Source: Streptomyces sclerotialus
Lineage (GTDB): Bacteria; Actinomycetota; Actinomycetes; Streptomycetales; Streptomycetaceae
Direction: 5' to 3'
Assembly: GCF_040907265.1 (NCBI RefSeq)
Contig: NZ_JBFOHP010000002.1
Coordinates: forward strand, 2,194,501 to 2,258,500
Length of the DNA: 64,000 bases
Part shown: in pieces, positions 40,403 through 48,861 of the stretch
Numbering within the stretch: the stretch's first letter is position 1
How the letters are laid out: every line of letters begins with the position of its first letter
The notes under the pieces: model-generated
Told to the model about the DNA's origin: nothing
Databases searched by the model: none
Seen by the model: the letters and a program-made list of their open reading frames with translations, nothing else
Program-made: the position numbers and the translations under genes

Positions 40403-41580
40403 GCCACCGACGCTTCCAGTTCGGCCTCGATCTTGGCGATGAGGCGCTCCTCGACGTCCGGGAGGCCGATCTGCTGGACCAGCTCGGCGAAGAAGCCGCG
40501 GACCACCAGGCGGCGGGCCTCCTCGGCGGGGATGCCGCGGGCCATCAGGTAGAAGAGCTGCTCGTCGTCGAAGCGGCCGGTCGCCGAGGCGTGGCCGGCA
40601 CCGACGATCTCGCCGGTCTCGATCTCCAGGTTCGGCACCGAGTCCACCCGCGCGCCGTCGGTGAGGACGAGGTTGCGGTTGAGCTCGTAGGTGTCCGTGC
40701 CGGTCGCCGCCGCGCGGATGAGGACGTCACCGATCCAGACGGCGTGCGCGTCCTCGCCCTGGAGGGCGCCCTTGTAGACGACGTTGGAGCGGCAGTTGGT
40801 CGCCTCGTGGTCGACGAAGAGACGGTGCTCCTGGTGCTGGCCGTTGTCGGTGAAGTACAGGCCGTAGAACTCAGCCTCACCGCCGGGGCCCGCGTACGTC
40901 ACGCGCGGGTTCAGCCGGACCAGGTCGCCGCCGAAGGTGACGATCACGGACTTGAAGGAGGCGTCCCGGCCGACCAGGGCGTTGTGCTGGCCGGCGTGGA
41001 CCGCGCTGTCGTCCCAGTCCTGGACGGAGACGACGGTCAGCTTGGCGCCGTCACCGAGGAGGTAGTCGACGTTGGCGGCGAGCGTGGCGTCACCGGTGTG
41101 GTCGATGACGACGACGGCCTCGGCGAAGGCGCCCAGCTCGATGACCTGGTGGCCGTAGGCGACCCCGCCCTCGCCGTGGACGGCGATGCGGATGGGCTCG
41201 CTGAGCACGGTCTCCTTGGGCACGGAGACCACGGAGGCCTTCTCGAAGGAGCTGTAGGCCTGCGCGGCGACGCGGTCGATGGGCTTGCCGGCCTTGCCGA
41301 CCCGCGCGTCGTCCCGGTCCGCGGCCTCGACCGTCACGCCCTCCGGCGCGTTGATCTCGACCGTGATGCCGCCGGTGGCGGTGGCGGTGCCGTCGTGGAG
41401 GCCCTTCAGGCGCTCCAGCGGCGTGAAGCGCCACTCCTCCTCGCGGCCGTGCGGCACGGGGAAGTCCGCCACGTCGTAGGACGGCGGGGCGCTCATCCGG
41501 GTGGCGACGGTGGACTCCGCGGCCACCGCGATCGAACCGGCGGTCGTCGAACCGGCCGGGATGTTCTGAGCCTCAGCCAT
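40399..41580 (-). CDS. sufD: Fe-S assembly protein SufD
   Basis: A 393-residue SufB/SufD-family protein forming the SufBC2D scaffold. Conserved elements: FPVPHGREEEWRFTPLERLKGL, the beta-helix core with DWDDSAVHAGQHNALVGRDASFKSVIVTFGGDLVRLN, and [30 protein letters not shown]. The C-terminal His typical of SufD is in the KGALQGEDAHAVWIGDVLIRA region. The ATG at 41580 gives a normal length; a TTG 30 bases further up is possible. It overlaps the Rieske gene by four bases and lies 88 bases downstream of sufB. Confidence 0.95.
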   Translation of the reverse strand: MAEAQNIPAGSTTAGSIAVAAESTVATRMSAPPSYDVADFPVPHGREEEWRFTPLERLKGLHDGTATATGGITVEINAPEGVTVEAADRDDARVGKAGKPIDRVAAQAYSSFEKASVVSVPKETVLSEPIRIAVHGEGGVAYGHQVIELGAFAEAVVVIDHTGDATLAANVDYLLGDGAKLTVVSVQDWDDSAVHAGQHNALVGRDASFKSVIVTFGGDLVRLNPRVTYAGPGGEAEFYGLYFTDNGQHQEHRLFVDHEATNCRSNVVYKGALQGEDAHAVWIGDVLIRAAATGTDTYELNRNLVLTDGARVDSVPNLEIETGEIVGAGHASATGRFDDEQLFYLMARGIPAEEARRLVVRGFFAELVQQIGLPDVEERLIAKIEAELEASVA

Positions 41581-41668
41581 GGCTGTCGTGTAGCTCGCTT
41601 TCTGGATCAAGAAGTTTGCTGCGGGGGGGGTGGGCCGGGTGCGCGGACCCGGCCCGGGACGGCTCGGG

Positions 41669-43090
41669 TCAGCCGACCGCGCCCTCCATCTGCAGCTCGA
41701 TCAGCCGGTTGAGCTCCAGCGCGTACTCCATGGGCAGCTCGCGGGCGATGGGCTCGACGAAGCCGCGGACGATCATCGCCATGGCCTCGTCCTCGGACAG
41801 GCCGCGCGCCATCAGGTAGAAGAGCTGGTCCTCGCTGACCTTGGAGACGGTCGCCTCGTGGCCCATGGACACGTCGTCCTCGCGGACGTCCACGTAGGGG
41901 TAGGTGTCCGAGCGGGAGATCGTGTCCACCAGCAGCGCGTCACAGAGCACGTTGGACTTGGCGCCCTCGGCGCCCTCACCGATCTCGATCAGGCCGCGGT
42001 AGGAGGTCCGGCCGCCGCCTCGCGCCACCGACTTGGAGACGATGTTGGAGGAGGTGTTCGGAGCCATGTGGACCATCTTGGCGCCGGCGTCCTGGTGCTG
42101 GCCCTCGCCCGCGAAGGCGATGGACAGCGTCTCGCCCTTGGCGTGCTCGCCCATCAGGTAGACGGCCGGGTACTTCATCGTCACCTTGGAGCCGAGGTTG
42201 CCGTCGACCCACTCCATGGTCGCGCCTTCGTAGGCCACGGCACGCTTGGTGACCAGGTTGTAGACGTTGTTCGACCAGTTCTGGATCGTCGTGTAGCGGC
42301 AGCGGCCGCCCTTCTTGACGATGATCTCCACGACGGCGGAGTGCAGCGAGTCCGACTTGTAGATCGGCGCCGTGCAGCCCTCGACGTAGTGGACGTAGGC
42401 GTCCTCGTCGACGATGATCAGCGTCCGCTCGAACTGGCCCATGTTCTCGGTGTTGATCCGGAAGTAGGCCTGCAGCGGGATGTCGACGTGCACGCCCGGG
42501 GGCACGTAGATGAACGAGCCGCCGGACCACACCGCGGTGTTCAGCGAGGCGAACTTGTTGTCACCCGCCGGGATCACCGTGCCGAAGTACTCCTTGAAGA
42601 GCTCCGGGTGCTCCTTGAGCGCGGTGTCGGTGTCCAGGAACAGGACGCCCTGCTGCTCCAGGTCCTCACGGATCTGGTGGTAGACGACCTCGGACTCGTA
42701 CTGCGCGGCGACACCGGCGACCAGGCGCTGCTTCTCCGCCTCCGGGATGCCGAGCTTGTCGTAGGTGTTCTTGATGTCCTCCGGCAGCTCCTCCCAGCTG
42801 GCAGCCTGCTGCTCGGTGGAGCGGACGAAGTACTTGATGTTGTCGAAGTCGATGCCGGAGAGGTCCGAGCCCCAGTTCGGCATGGGCTTCTTGTCGAAGA
42901 GCTTCAGGCCCTTGAGGCGAAGCTTGAGCATCCACTCCGGCTCGTTCTTCTTCGCCGAGATGTCGCGGACGACCTCCTCGGAGAGGCCGCGCTTGGCGGA
43001 CGCGCCGGCGACGTCGGAGTCGGCCCAGCCGTATTCGTACTTGCCCAGACCCTCGAGCTCAGGGTGAGCAGTCTCCGTGGGGAGCGTCAT
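41669..43090 (-). CDS. sufB: Fe-S assembly protein SufB
   Basis: A 473-residue SufB scaffold protein, of normal length for the family. It has [18 protein letters not shown], the [22 protein letters not shown] beta-helix region, [22 protein letters not shown] with the conserved Cys, and the C-terminal [23 protein letters not shown] end with its Glu/Cys ligand region near CDALLVD. ATG with GGAGGAA seven bases upstream. The start overlaps the sufR stop as ATGA, making it the first structural gene of the operon. Confidence 0.97.
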   Translation of the reverse strand: MTLPTETAHPELEGLGKYEYGWADSDVAGASAKRGLSEEVVRDISAKKNEPEWMLKLRLKGLKLFDKKPMPNWGSDLSGIDFDNIKYFVRSTEQQAASWEELPEDIKNTYDKLGIPEAEKQRLVAGVAAQYESEVVYHQIREDLEQQGVLFLDTDTALKEHPELFKEYFGTVIPAGDNKFASLNTAVWSGGSFIYVPPGVHVDIPLQAYFRINTENMGQFERTLIIVDEDAYVHYVEGCTAPIYKSDSLHSAVVEIIVKKGGRCRYTTIQNWSNNVYNLVTKRAVAYEGATMEWVDGNLGSKVTMKYPAVYLMGEHAKGETLSIAFAGEGQHQDAGAKMVHMAPNTSSNIVSKSVARGGGRTSYRGLIEIGEGAEGAKSNVLCDALLVDTISRSDTYPYVDVREDDVSMGHEATVSKVSEDQLFYLMARGLSEDEAMAMIVRGFVEPIARELPMEYALELNRLIELQMEGAVG

Positions 43091-43953
43091 GCGGGGTTCC
43101 TCCCGGCCGTGCTTGCAGATGCGGTGGTGGTCTTGGTGATGCGGTGATCGGCCTTGCCGGTGGCCTTCGGTGTCCGCGGCGGGCCCTGGGCCTTGGGGGT
43201 GCCCTGGGCGGTCGCCTTCGGTACGAAGGTCGTGCAGACACCGTCGCCGTGGGCGATGGTGGCAAGACGCTGCACATGGGTCCCGAGCAGGCGCGAGAAG
43301 ACCTCGGTCTCCGCCTCGCACAGCTGAGGGAACTGCTCGGCCACATGGGCGACCGGGCAGTGGTGCTGGCAGAGCTGTTCACCTTGCTGCAGATGGGGGG
43401 CGCTGCGCGCCGTAGCAGCGTACCCGTCCGCGCTCAAGGCCTTCGCCAGGGCCTTCGTGCGCTCCTCGGGGGACGCGGCCTCGACCGCCGTGCGGTACTC
43501 CTCCGCCTGGGCCTCCAGCCGGGCGCGGGCGAACTCCGCGACCGCGGCCTCGCCGCGCTCGCCGCCGCCCGCGCTCTGCGCGATCCAGCGCAGCGCGTCG
43601 GAGGCCAGGCTGTCGTACGCCTGGTCGAAGGCGTCCCGGCCGCAGTCGGTCAGCGCGAAGGCCCTCGCGGGGCGGCCCCGGGAACGCGTGCCGTACACCC
43701 GCTTCTCGCGGGGCTCGACGACGCCCTCGGCCACGAGGGCGTCCAGATGGCGGCGTACGGCGGCCTGCGTCAGCTCCAGCCGCAGTGCCAGCTCGGCGGC
43801 GGTGGAGGGGCCGTGGTCCAGGATGGAGCGGGCGACGCGATTGCGCGTGCCGTGCGCTTCGTCCTGCCCGGTGACCTGCGCAGAAGCGGAGGTCACCGGC
43901 CCGGCGGCCGGGCCGGCCACGGGCTCCTGTCGATCCTCGCTCGCGTATTTCAC
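43087..43953 (-). CDS. sufR: Fe-S-sensing repressor SufR
   Basis: A 288-residue regulator with an ArsR/DeoR-like winged helix ([37 protein letters not shown]). The C-terminal part contains the Cys cluster [52 protein letters not shown], which matches the [4Fe-4S]-binding region of actinobacterial SufR. The holo form represses the suf operon; loss of cluster relieves it. Start: the GTG at 43953 has no Shine-Dalgarno sequence but follows an AACAAT -10 by six bases, and the CAAC-N6-GTTG operator overlaps it. Longer frames exist but lack support. First gene of sufR-B-D-Rieske-C-S-U-T. Confidence 0.9.
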   Translation of the reverse strand: MKYASEDRQEPVAGPAAGPVTSASAQVTGQDEAHGTRNRVARSILDHGPSTAAELALRLELTQAAVRRHLDALVAEGVVEPREKRVYGTRSRGRPARAFALTDCGRDAFDQAYDSLASDALRWIAQSAGGGERGEAAVAEFARARLEAQAEEYRTAVEAASPEERTKALAKALSADGYAATARSAPHLQQGEQLCQHHCPVAHVAEQFPQLCEAETEVFSRLLGTHVQRLATIAHGDGVCTTFVPKATAQGTPKAQGPPRTPKATGKADHRITKTTTASASTAGRNPA

Positions 43954-43966
43954 AACGCCATTGTTG
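43953..43966. promoter_or_regulatory. SufR operator CAAC-N6-GTTG
   Basis: A 14-base palindrome overlapping the sufR -10 (AACAAT on the minus strand, -35 TTGTCC 18 bases upstream) and start codon. As I recall, S. avermitilis SufR binds CAAC-N6-GTTG. Binding here would block the operon and its own gene. Confidence 0.8.
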
Positions 43967-44023
43967 CGTAATTCTTCAGACCAGGACAAGCCTCGCCCGG
44001 CCGTGCGCGTGGTGGCCTCTATC

Positions 44024-44041
44024 ACTTAGGTTCCCCTAAGT
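44024..44041. promoter_or_regulatory. Palindrome ACTTAGG-N4-CCTAAGT, iron-box-like
   Basis: A perfect 7-base dyad in the 162-base gap between sufR and the ABC genes. Its TTAGGTT...CTAA core resembles half of the actinobacterial IdeR/DmdR iron box (TTAGGTTAGGCTAACCTAA; 12 of 19 positions by eye), but the internal spacing is short. Confidence 0.45.
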
Positions 44042-44102
44042 GCAAGGCCGCCTCGCGTCGGATACGCGGGAGCCCCCGTGGGAGCCGAGGGGCGCCCCTT
44101 CG

Positions 44103-44108
44103 TAGACT
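44103..44108 (+). promoter_or_regulatory. -10-like hexamer, leaderless ABC gene
   Basis: TAGACT, then GCCGGTC (seven bases), then the ATG at 44116. No Shine-Dalgarno sequence; -35 region weak. Confidence 0.5.
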
Positions 44109-44115
44109 GCCGGTC

Positions 44116-45078
44116 ATGCGCAGCACCTCTCCGGGGGACACCCCCCGGACCCACGGGCGAGAGCCTGCCGTCGAGGTCACGGGACTGGTCAAGCGGTACG
44201 GCACCAAGACCGCCGTGGACGGCCTGGACCTCACCGTCGCCCGCGGCACCGTCACCGCCGTCCTCGGCCCGAACGGCGCCGGCAAGACCACCACCGTCGA
44301 GACCTGCGAGGGCTACCGCCGCCCCGACGCGGGCACCGTCCGCGTCCTGGGCCTGGACCCCGTCGCCGACGCCGCCGCGCTGCGCCCCCGTATCGGCGTG
44401 ATGCTGCAGTCCGGGGGCGTGTACGCGGGTGCCCGCGCCGAGGAGATGCTGCGGCACACCGCCTCGCTGCACGCCCACCCCGTCGACGTGGACCTCCTGA
44501 TCGAGCGGCTGGGCCTGGGCTCCTGCGGCCGGACGAACTACCGGCGGCTCTCCGGCGGCCAGCAGCAGCGCCTGGCGCTCGCCATGGCCGTCGTCGGCCG
44601 CCCCGAGCTGGTCTTCCTCGACGAACCGACCGCGGGCCTGGACCCGCAGGCCCGCCACGCCACCTGGGACCTCGTACGGGAGCTGCGTACGGACGGCGTC
44701 AGCGTGGTGCTGACCACCCACTTCATGGACGAGGCCGAGCAGCTCGCCGACGACGTCGCGATCATCGACGGAGGCCGGGTCATCGCCCAGGACAGCCCCG
44801 AGGCCCTGTGCAAGGGGGGCGCGGAGAACACCCTGCGCTTCACGGGCCGGCCGGGCCTGGACCTCGGCTCGCTTCTGAAGGCGCTGCCCGCGGACTGCGC
44901 GGCGGCCGAGCTGACGCCCGGCGCGTACCGGGTCACCGGCACGATCGACCCGCAGCTGCTGGCCACCGTCACCTCCTGGTGCGCGCAGAACGGCGTGATG
45001 CCGGACCGCATAGCGGTCGAGCGGCACACCCTGGAGGACGTCTTCCTCGAGCTGACCGGTAAGGAGCTGCGCGCGTGA
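44116..45078 (+). CDS. ABC transporter ATP-binding protein (DrrA/daunorubicin-type)
   Basis: A 320-residue ABC ATPase of the DrrA/NodI export group. Walker A is VLGPNGAGKTTTVETC, the signature is RRLSGGQQQRLALAMAV, Walker B LVFLDEPTAGLDPQ, and the H-loop VVLTTHFMDEAEQL. The C-terminal 90 residues (ENTLRFTGRPGLDLGS onward) are the accessory domain common in exporters. The ATG at 44116 has only a -10-like TAGACT upstream, so it is probably leaderless. Next to it lies the permease (GTGA overlap). The substrate is unknown. In mycobacteria I recall an ABC system at the same place beside suf and haem A genes. Confidence 0.9.
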   Translation: MRSTSPGDTPRTHGREPAVEVTGLVKRYGTKTAVDGLDLTVARGTVTAVLGPNGAGKTTTVETCEGYRRPDAGTVRVLGLDPVADAAALRPRIGVMLQSGGVYAGARAEEMLRHTASLHAHPVDVDLLIERLGLGSCGRTNYRRLSGGQQQRLALAMAVVGRPELVFLDEPTAGLDPQARHATWDLVRELRTDGVSVVLTTHFMDEAEQLADDVAIIDGGRVIAQDSPEALCKGGAENTLRFTGRPGLDLGSLLKALPADCAAAELTPGAYRVTGTIDPQLLATVTSWCAQNGVMPDRIAVERHTLEDVFLELTGKELRA

Positions 45079-45848
45079 GTACGACCACGGGTGTGTTCAC
45101 CCCGAAGCCGGGCGCGGCGCCGCTTCCCCGGATGATCCGCGCACAGGCGCTCCTCGAAACGAAGATGCTGCTGCGCAACGGGGAGCAGCTGCTGCTCACC
45201 GTGATCATCCCGACGCTCCTCCTGGTGCTGTTCTCCGCCGTCGACATCATCGACACAGGAGCGGGGAAGTCCGTCGACTTCCTGGCGCCCGGCATCCTCT
45301 CGCTCGCCGTGATGTCCACCGCCTTCACCGGCCAGGCCATCGCCACCGGCTTCGAGCGGCGCTACGGGGTGCTCAAGCGGCTCGGCGCCTCGCCGCTCCC
45401 CCGCTGGGCCCTGATGACCGCCAAGACCTGCTCCGTGCTGGTCACGGAGGTCCTGCAGATCGTGCTGCTGACCGTGGTCGCCTTCGCGCTCGGCTGGTCC
45501 CCGCACGGCAACCCCGTATGGGTCGTCCTGCTGCTGGTCCTCGGTACGGCGGCGTTCTCCGGGCTCGGCCTGCTGATGGCCGGCACGCTCAGGGCCGAGG
45601 CCACGCTCGCCGCGGCCAACCTGGTCTTCCTGCTCCTGCTGGTCGGCGGCGGCGTCATCGTGCCGCTGGAGAAGTTCCCCGGCGCGGTGCAGTCCGTGCT
45701 CCAGCTGCTGCCGATCTCGGCGCTCTCGGACGGGCTGCGCGACGTCCTCCAGCACGGTGCGGGACTTCCCCTGGCGGACCTCGGCATCCTCGCCGTGTGG
45801 ACCGTGCTCGGTCTGGGCGCGGCGGCGGAGTTCTTCCGCTGGGAGTGA
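45075..45848 (+). CDS. ABC-2 type permease, partner of the upstream ATPase
   Basis: A 257-residue membrane protein with six hydrophobic segments and ABC-2 features: RAQALLETKMLLRNGEQLLLTVIIPTLLLVLFSAV, SLAVMSTAFTGQAIATGFERRYGVLKRLGASPLPR (the cytoplasmic coupling motif) and VIVPLEKFPGAVQSVLQLLPISALSDGLRDVL. GTG start overlaps the ATPase stop as GTGA, so the two form one exporter. It lies 84 bases before ctaA on the same strand. Confidence 0.9.
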   Translation: MSTTTGVFTPKPGAAPLPRMIRAQALLETKMLLRNGEQLLLTVIIPTLLLVLFSAVDIIDTGAGKSVDFLAPGILSLAVMSTAFTGQAIATGFERRYGVLKRLGASPLPRWALMTAKTCSVLVTEVLQIVLLTVVAFALGWSPHGNPVWVVLLLVLGTAAFSGLGLLMAGTLRAEATLAAANLVFLLLLVGGGVIVPLEKFPGAVQSVLQLLPISALSDGLRDVLQHGAGLPLADLGILAVWTVLGLGAAAEFFRWE

Positions 45849-45920
45849 CGTCCGGGCCACGCGGAGTACACGGTACGCACCGTTTCGCACCCCTCGTGAA
45901 AAGACGCACAAGCCGCCGCC

Positions 45921-45926
45921 TACGAT
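45921..45926 (+). promoter_or_regulatory. -10-like hexamer of leaderless ctaA
   Basis: TACGAT, then GAGCCC (six bases), then the GTG at 45933. A GTGAAA at 45896-45901 could be a poor -35, 19 bases away. Confidence 0.5.
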
Positions 45927-45932
45927 GAGCCC

Positions 45933-46922
45933 GTGCCGAATTCGCTGAATCCCCTGGAGCAGATCGCCCGTCGCTGGCAGCCGTCGGCTGCCTTCGTGCG
46001 ACGCGCCGCGCTCGCCACGGTTGTCATGGCCGTCGTCATCGTCGTGACCGGCGGCGCGGTCCGGCTCACCCAGTCGGGCCTGGGCTGCTCCACGTGGCCC
46101 CAGTGCACCCCCGGCAGCCTCACGCCGACCCATGAGATGGGCATCAACGGCATCATCGAGTTCGGCAACCGCCTGCTCACCTACGTGCTGTGCGCGGTCA
46201 TCGGCCTCTTCATCATCGCCGCCCGCGCCCGCCACCCCCGGCGCCGCTCGCTCACCCGCCTGGGCTGGGCGCAGTTCTGGGTCGTCATGGGCAACGCCGT
46301 GGTCGGCGGCATCACCGTACTGACCGGCCTGAACCCGTACATCGTCAGCTCGCACTTCCTGGTGTCCTCGGCGCTGCTCACGGTCGCGGTCATCTCGTGG
46401 CGGCGGGCCTCCGAGGGCGACGACGAGCCGCGCGACCTGGTCGCCCGGCCCGTCCGCCAGCTCTCCTGGCTGCTGGTGCTGGCCACCGCCGCACTCACGG
46501 TGATCGGCACGGTCGTCACGGGCGCCGGCCCGCACGCCGGTGACGCGCGCAAGGTGCACCGCATCCCGCTGGACTGGCAGGAGATCACCCAGCTGCACGT
46601 GGACTTCGTGTACATCGTGGTCGGCCTGAGCGTCGCCCTGTGGTTCACGCTCCGTGCGGTCAAGGCGCCCGCGGCGCCGCGCCGGATGCTCCTCGAGCTC
46701 TTCGGCTGCCTCGCCTTCCAGGGCGTCATCGGCTACGTGCAGTACTTCCTGCACCTGCCGGAGCTGGTCGTGGGCATCCACATGTTCGGCTCGACGCTGG
46801 TGTGGATCTGCGTGCTGCGGGTCTTCCTCTCGCTGCGCGAGCGCGGCCCGCTCGCGGCCGTTCCGGCCCCCGCCGGGGACCAGGAGCCGCTGGCGGCCCC
46901 CAAGGCCACCACGGCCGCCTGA
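45933..46922 (+). CDS. ctaA: Haem A synthase CtaA (COX15 type)
   Basis: CtaA oxidises haem O to haem A for cytochrome c oxidase in the cytoplasmic membrane. The 329-residue protein has eight hydrophobic segments and the conserved haem ligands in EFGNRLLTYVLC, SHFLVSSALLTV, WQEITQLHVDFVYIVV and VVGIHMFGSTLVW. The N-terminal VVTGGAVRLTQSGLGCSTWPQCTPG has the Cys pair region seen in actinobacterial CtaA. GTG at 45933 with no ribosome binding site but a -10-like hexamer six bases away. CtaB is 1.5 kb downstream, convergent on the opposite strand. Confidence 0.93.
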   Translation: MPNSLNPLEQIARRWQPSAAFVRRAALATVVMAVVIVVTGGAVRLTQSGLGCSTWPQCTPGSLTPTHEMGINGIIEFGNRLLTYVLCAVIGLFIIAARARHPRRRSLTRLGWAQFWVVMGNAVVGGITVLTGLNPYIVSSHFLVSSALLTVAVISWRRASEGDDEPRDLVARPVRQLSWLLVLATAALTVIGTVVTGAGPHAGDARKVHRIPLDWQEITQLHVDFVYIVVGLSVALWFTLRAVKAPAAPRRMLLELFGCLAFQGVIGYVQYFLHLPELVVGIHMFGSTLVWICVLRVFLSLRERGPLAAVPAPAGDQEPLAAPKATTAA

Positions 46923-46944
46923 GGCACTCTCAGCACACGTACGA

Positions 46945-46992
46945 AAGCCCGCCGGCCACGGCCCTCGGAAGAGGACCGTGGCCGGCGGGCTT
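46945..46992. terminator. Bidirectional terminator after ctaA
   Basis: Arms 46945-46966 and 46971-46992 pair at 21 of 22 positions around a GGAA tetraloop, between convergent genes. Confidence 0.9.
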
Positions 46993-47011
46993 CTGCGTGC
47001 GCGCGGCAGGT

Positions 47012-47359
47012 TCAGCCGTTGGAGGGGCCGCCCACCTGGATGCCGGCCATCCGCGACCACTCGTACGGGCCGGTGCGGACCTTGGCGGCCAGGTCGCCGT
47101 CGAAGTCGTCGTGAAGGGTCACCCCGGCCAGCTCGGCGGCCTTGCGGGCGGCCGCCTGGGAGGGGGCGACGAGGTTGCCCCACTCGCCGTTGCCGCCGAC
47201 GAGGGCGACGCGCACCCGGCCGCGCCCTATGTGGGCGAGCTGGCCCTCGGCGCTGCCGCCGTGGGACCCGGCGAAGTTCCGCATCTCACGGGCGAGCCTC
47301 GCCGCCTGCTTCTCGGAGCGCTTGTCCAGCTGCTCGTCCGCCTGCTTGGTGTCTGCCAT
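47012..47359 (-). CDS. Conserved hypothetical protein of 115 residues
   Basis: A small soluble protein. Residues 1-30 are a charged helix (DTKQADEQLDKRSEKQAARLAREMR), followed by GQLAHIGRGRVRVALVGGNGEWGNLVAPSQAAARKAAELAGVTLHDDFDGDLAAKVRTGPYEWSRMAG. No family is recognised. The ATG at 47359 has a -10-like TAGCAT seven bases upstream, which overlaps the alternative ATG at 47368, so the shorter form is chosen as a leaderless start. It lies between ctaA and ctaB; the context suggests a role in haem A or oxidase maturation only by association. Confidence 0.72.
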   Translation of the reverse strand: MADTKQADEQLDKRSEKQAARLAREMRNFAGSHGGSAEGQLAHIGRGRVRVALVGGNGEWGNLVAPSQAAARKAAELAGVTLHDDFDGDLAAKVRTGPYEWSRMAGIQVGGPSNG

Positions 47360-47366
47360 GAGCCGC

Positions 47367-47372
47367 ATGCTA
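47367..47372 (-). promoter_or_regulatory. -10-like hexamer of the 115-residue gene
   Basis: On the minus strand TAGCAT is followed by seven bases (GCGGCTC) and the ATG at 47359. TTCCGC lies 17 bases before it as a weak -35. Confidence 0.5.
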
Positions 47373-47457
47373 CCCGCCGGTAACAGAACGCGGAAGAGGC
47401 CGCCCGCCGAACGGCCTCACGGCCACCGGCGCACGGCCTCCACGGCAGGACCGGGGC

Positions 47458-48417
47458 TCAGAAGCGCAGGAACGGGTCCACCGCGACCGCCACGAAGAGC
47501 AGCGACACGTAGGTGATGGACCAGTGGAAGAGCCGCATCTCCTTGAGCTTGGCGCCGGTGACCTCCGCCTTGGCGCGGGCCTGCAGGGCGTGCGCCTCCT
47601 TCAGCCAGAAGGCCCCGCACAGCACGGCCACGATCGTGTAGAACCAGCCCGTGTAGCCCAGCGGCTGCAGCAGCAGCGACACGCCGACCATCACCCAGCT
47701 GTAGAGGACGATCTGCCGCGCGACGACCTTGTTCGAGGCGAGGACGGGGAGCATCGGCACGCCGACACGCGCGTAGTCCTCCTTCACCTTCATGGACAGC
47801 GGCCAGTAGTGCGGCGGCGTCCAGAAGAACATCACCATGAAGAGGACGATCGGCGCCCAGGACATCGAGTTGGTCACGGACGACCAGCCGATGAGGACCG
47901 GCAGGCAGCCGGCGATGCCGCCCCAGACGATGTTCTGGGAGGTACGGCGCTTCAGGATCATCGTGTAGACGACCACGTAGAAGAGCAGCGCGCCGAGCGA
48001 GAGCCAGGCCGAGAGCCAGTTGACGGTCAGTCCGAAGAGGAGCGTCGAGATCACGGCGAGCGAGATGCCGAAGACCAGGCACTCGCGCGGGCTGACCATG
48101 CCGGTGACCAGCGGACGTTGCGACGTGCGGTCCATGAGCGCGTCGATGTCGCGGTCGATGTACATGTTCAGCGCGTTGGCGCCGCCCGCCGAGAGGTAGC
48201 CGCCGACGCAGGTGAGCAGCACCAGCGTCAGGTCGGGCACGCCCTGTTCGGCGAGGAACATCACCGGAACGGTGGTGATGAGCAGCAGCTCGATGATCCG
48301 CGGCTTGGTCAGTGCCACGAATGCCATGACCCGGGCCCCGAACGGCCGGTTCACGGGACCGGGATTCCCCGGGCTCCGAGAGAGCGCCCCCGCAGGACGG
48401 GATTCGACGGCCGTCAC
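47458..48417 (-). CDS. ctaB: Protohaem IX farnesyltransferase CtaB
   Basis: CtaB adds the farnesyl tail to haem B, giving haem O, in the membrane. The 319-residue UbiA-family protein has nine hydrophobic segments and the two aspartate-rich prenyl-binding motifs: [18 protein letters not shown] and [14 protein letters not shown]. The GTG at 48417 has AGGGG five bases upstream and is chosen; a long in-frame extension into the promoter region is not supported. It is divergent from tkt across 444 bases. Together with ctaA it makes haem A for cytochrome aa3. Confidence 0.93.
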   Translation of the reverse strand: MTAVESRPAGALSRSPGNPGPVNRPFGARVMAFVALTKPRIIELLLITTVPVMFLAEQGVPDLTLVLLTCVGGYLSAGGANALNMYIDRDIDALMDRTSQRPLVTGMVSPRECLVFGISLAVISTLLFGLTVNWLSAWLSLGALLFYVVVYTMILKRRTSQNIVWGGIAGCLPVLIGWSSVTNSMSWAPIVLFMVMFFWTPPHYWPLSMKVKEDYARVGVPMLPVLASNKVVARQIVLYSWVMVGVSLLLQPLGYTGWFYTIVAVLCGAFWLKEAHALQARAKAEVTGAKLKEMRLFHWSITYVSLLFVAVAVDPFLRF

Positions 48418-48861
48418 GCACACCCCTGGAAGTAACTTCTGCGGCTGGCGCCGCGGAGATAAGGCCAGCAAGCACAGCCGGGCGGTGAAGGCCCGGTGAA
48501 GACTTGCGCGTACCACGCCACTCTAGACGTTGCGGGTAGCGCGATCTTCGCGGGGGTCGGGTCGTGTTGGCTTCGCCCCGGCCGGAAGGAATGGCACCCG
48601 AGTGCCCGGACACGCGGATGTTCAGCGGGCGAAAGGGGGCTCGTGACGGCAGTCTGATCCTGGGGCCGACACCCCCTGTCTCCTGGGCGTTCACCTGCTC
48701 ATTCGGGCGCTCGTTCGGTGCCTTGAAAACTCATGTGTTGCAGGGGGCGCCGAGCGGGGTTCCGGCGGAAAAATGCGGCTCCCGCGAAGGTAGGCTCGAC
48801 AACGTCCGAGGGCATTTCCGACCCCCGGCATTCGACATGTGGAGAGGAGCCCTGACCCAGG
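48418..48861. promoter_or_regulatory. Divergent ctaB-tkt intergenic region
   Basis: 444 bases without a convincing gene. TAGGCT at 48791-48796 is a possible -10 for tkt, and TAGAGT (minus strand, 48520-48525) one for ctaB; no clear -35 boxes were seen. An A-rich patch GGAAAAATG lies at about 48767-48775. No palindrome stood out. Confidence 0.4.
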
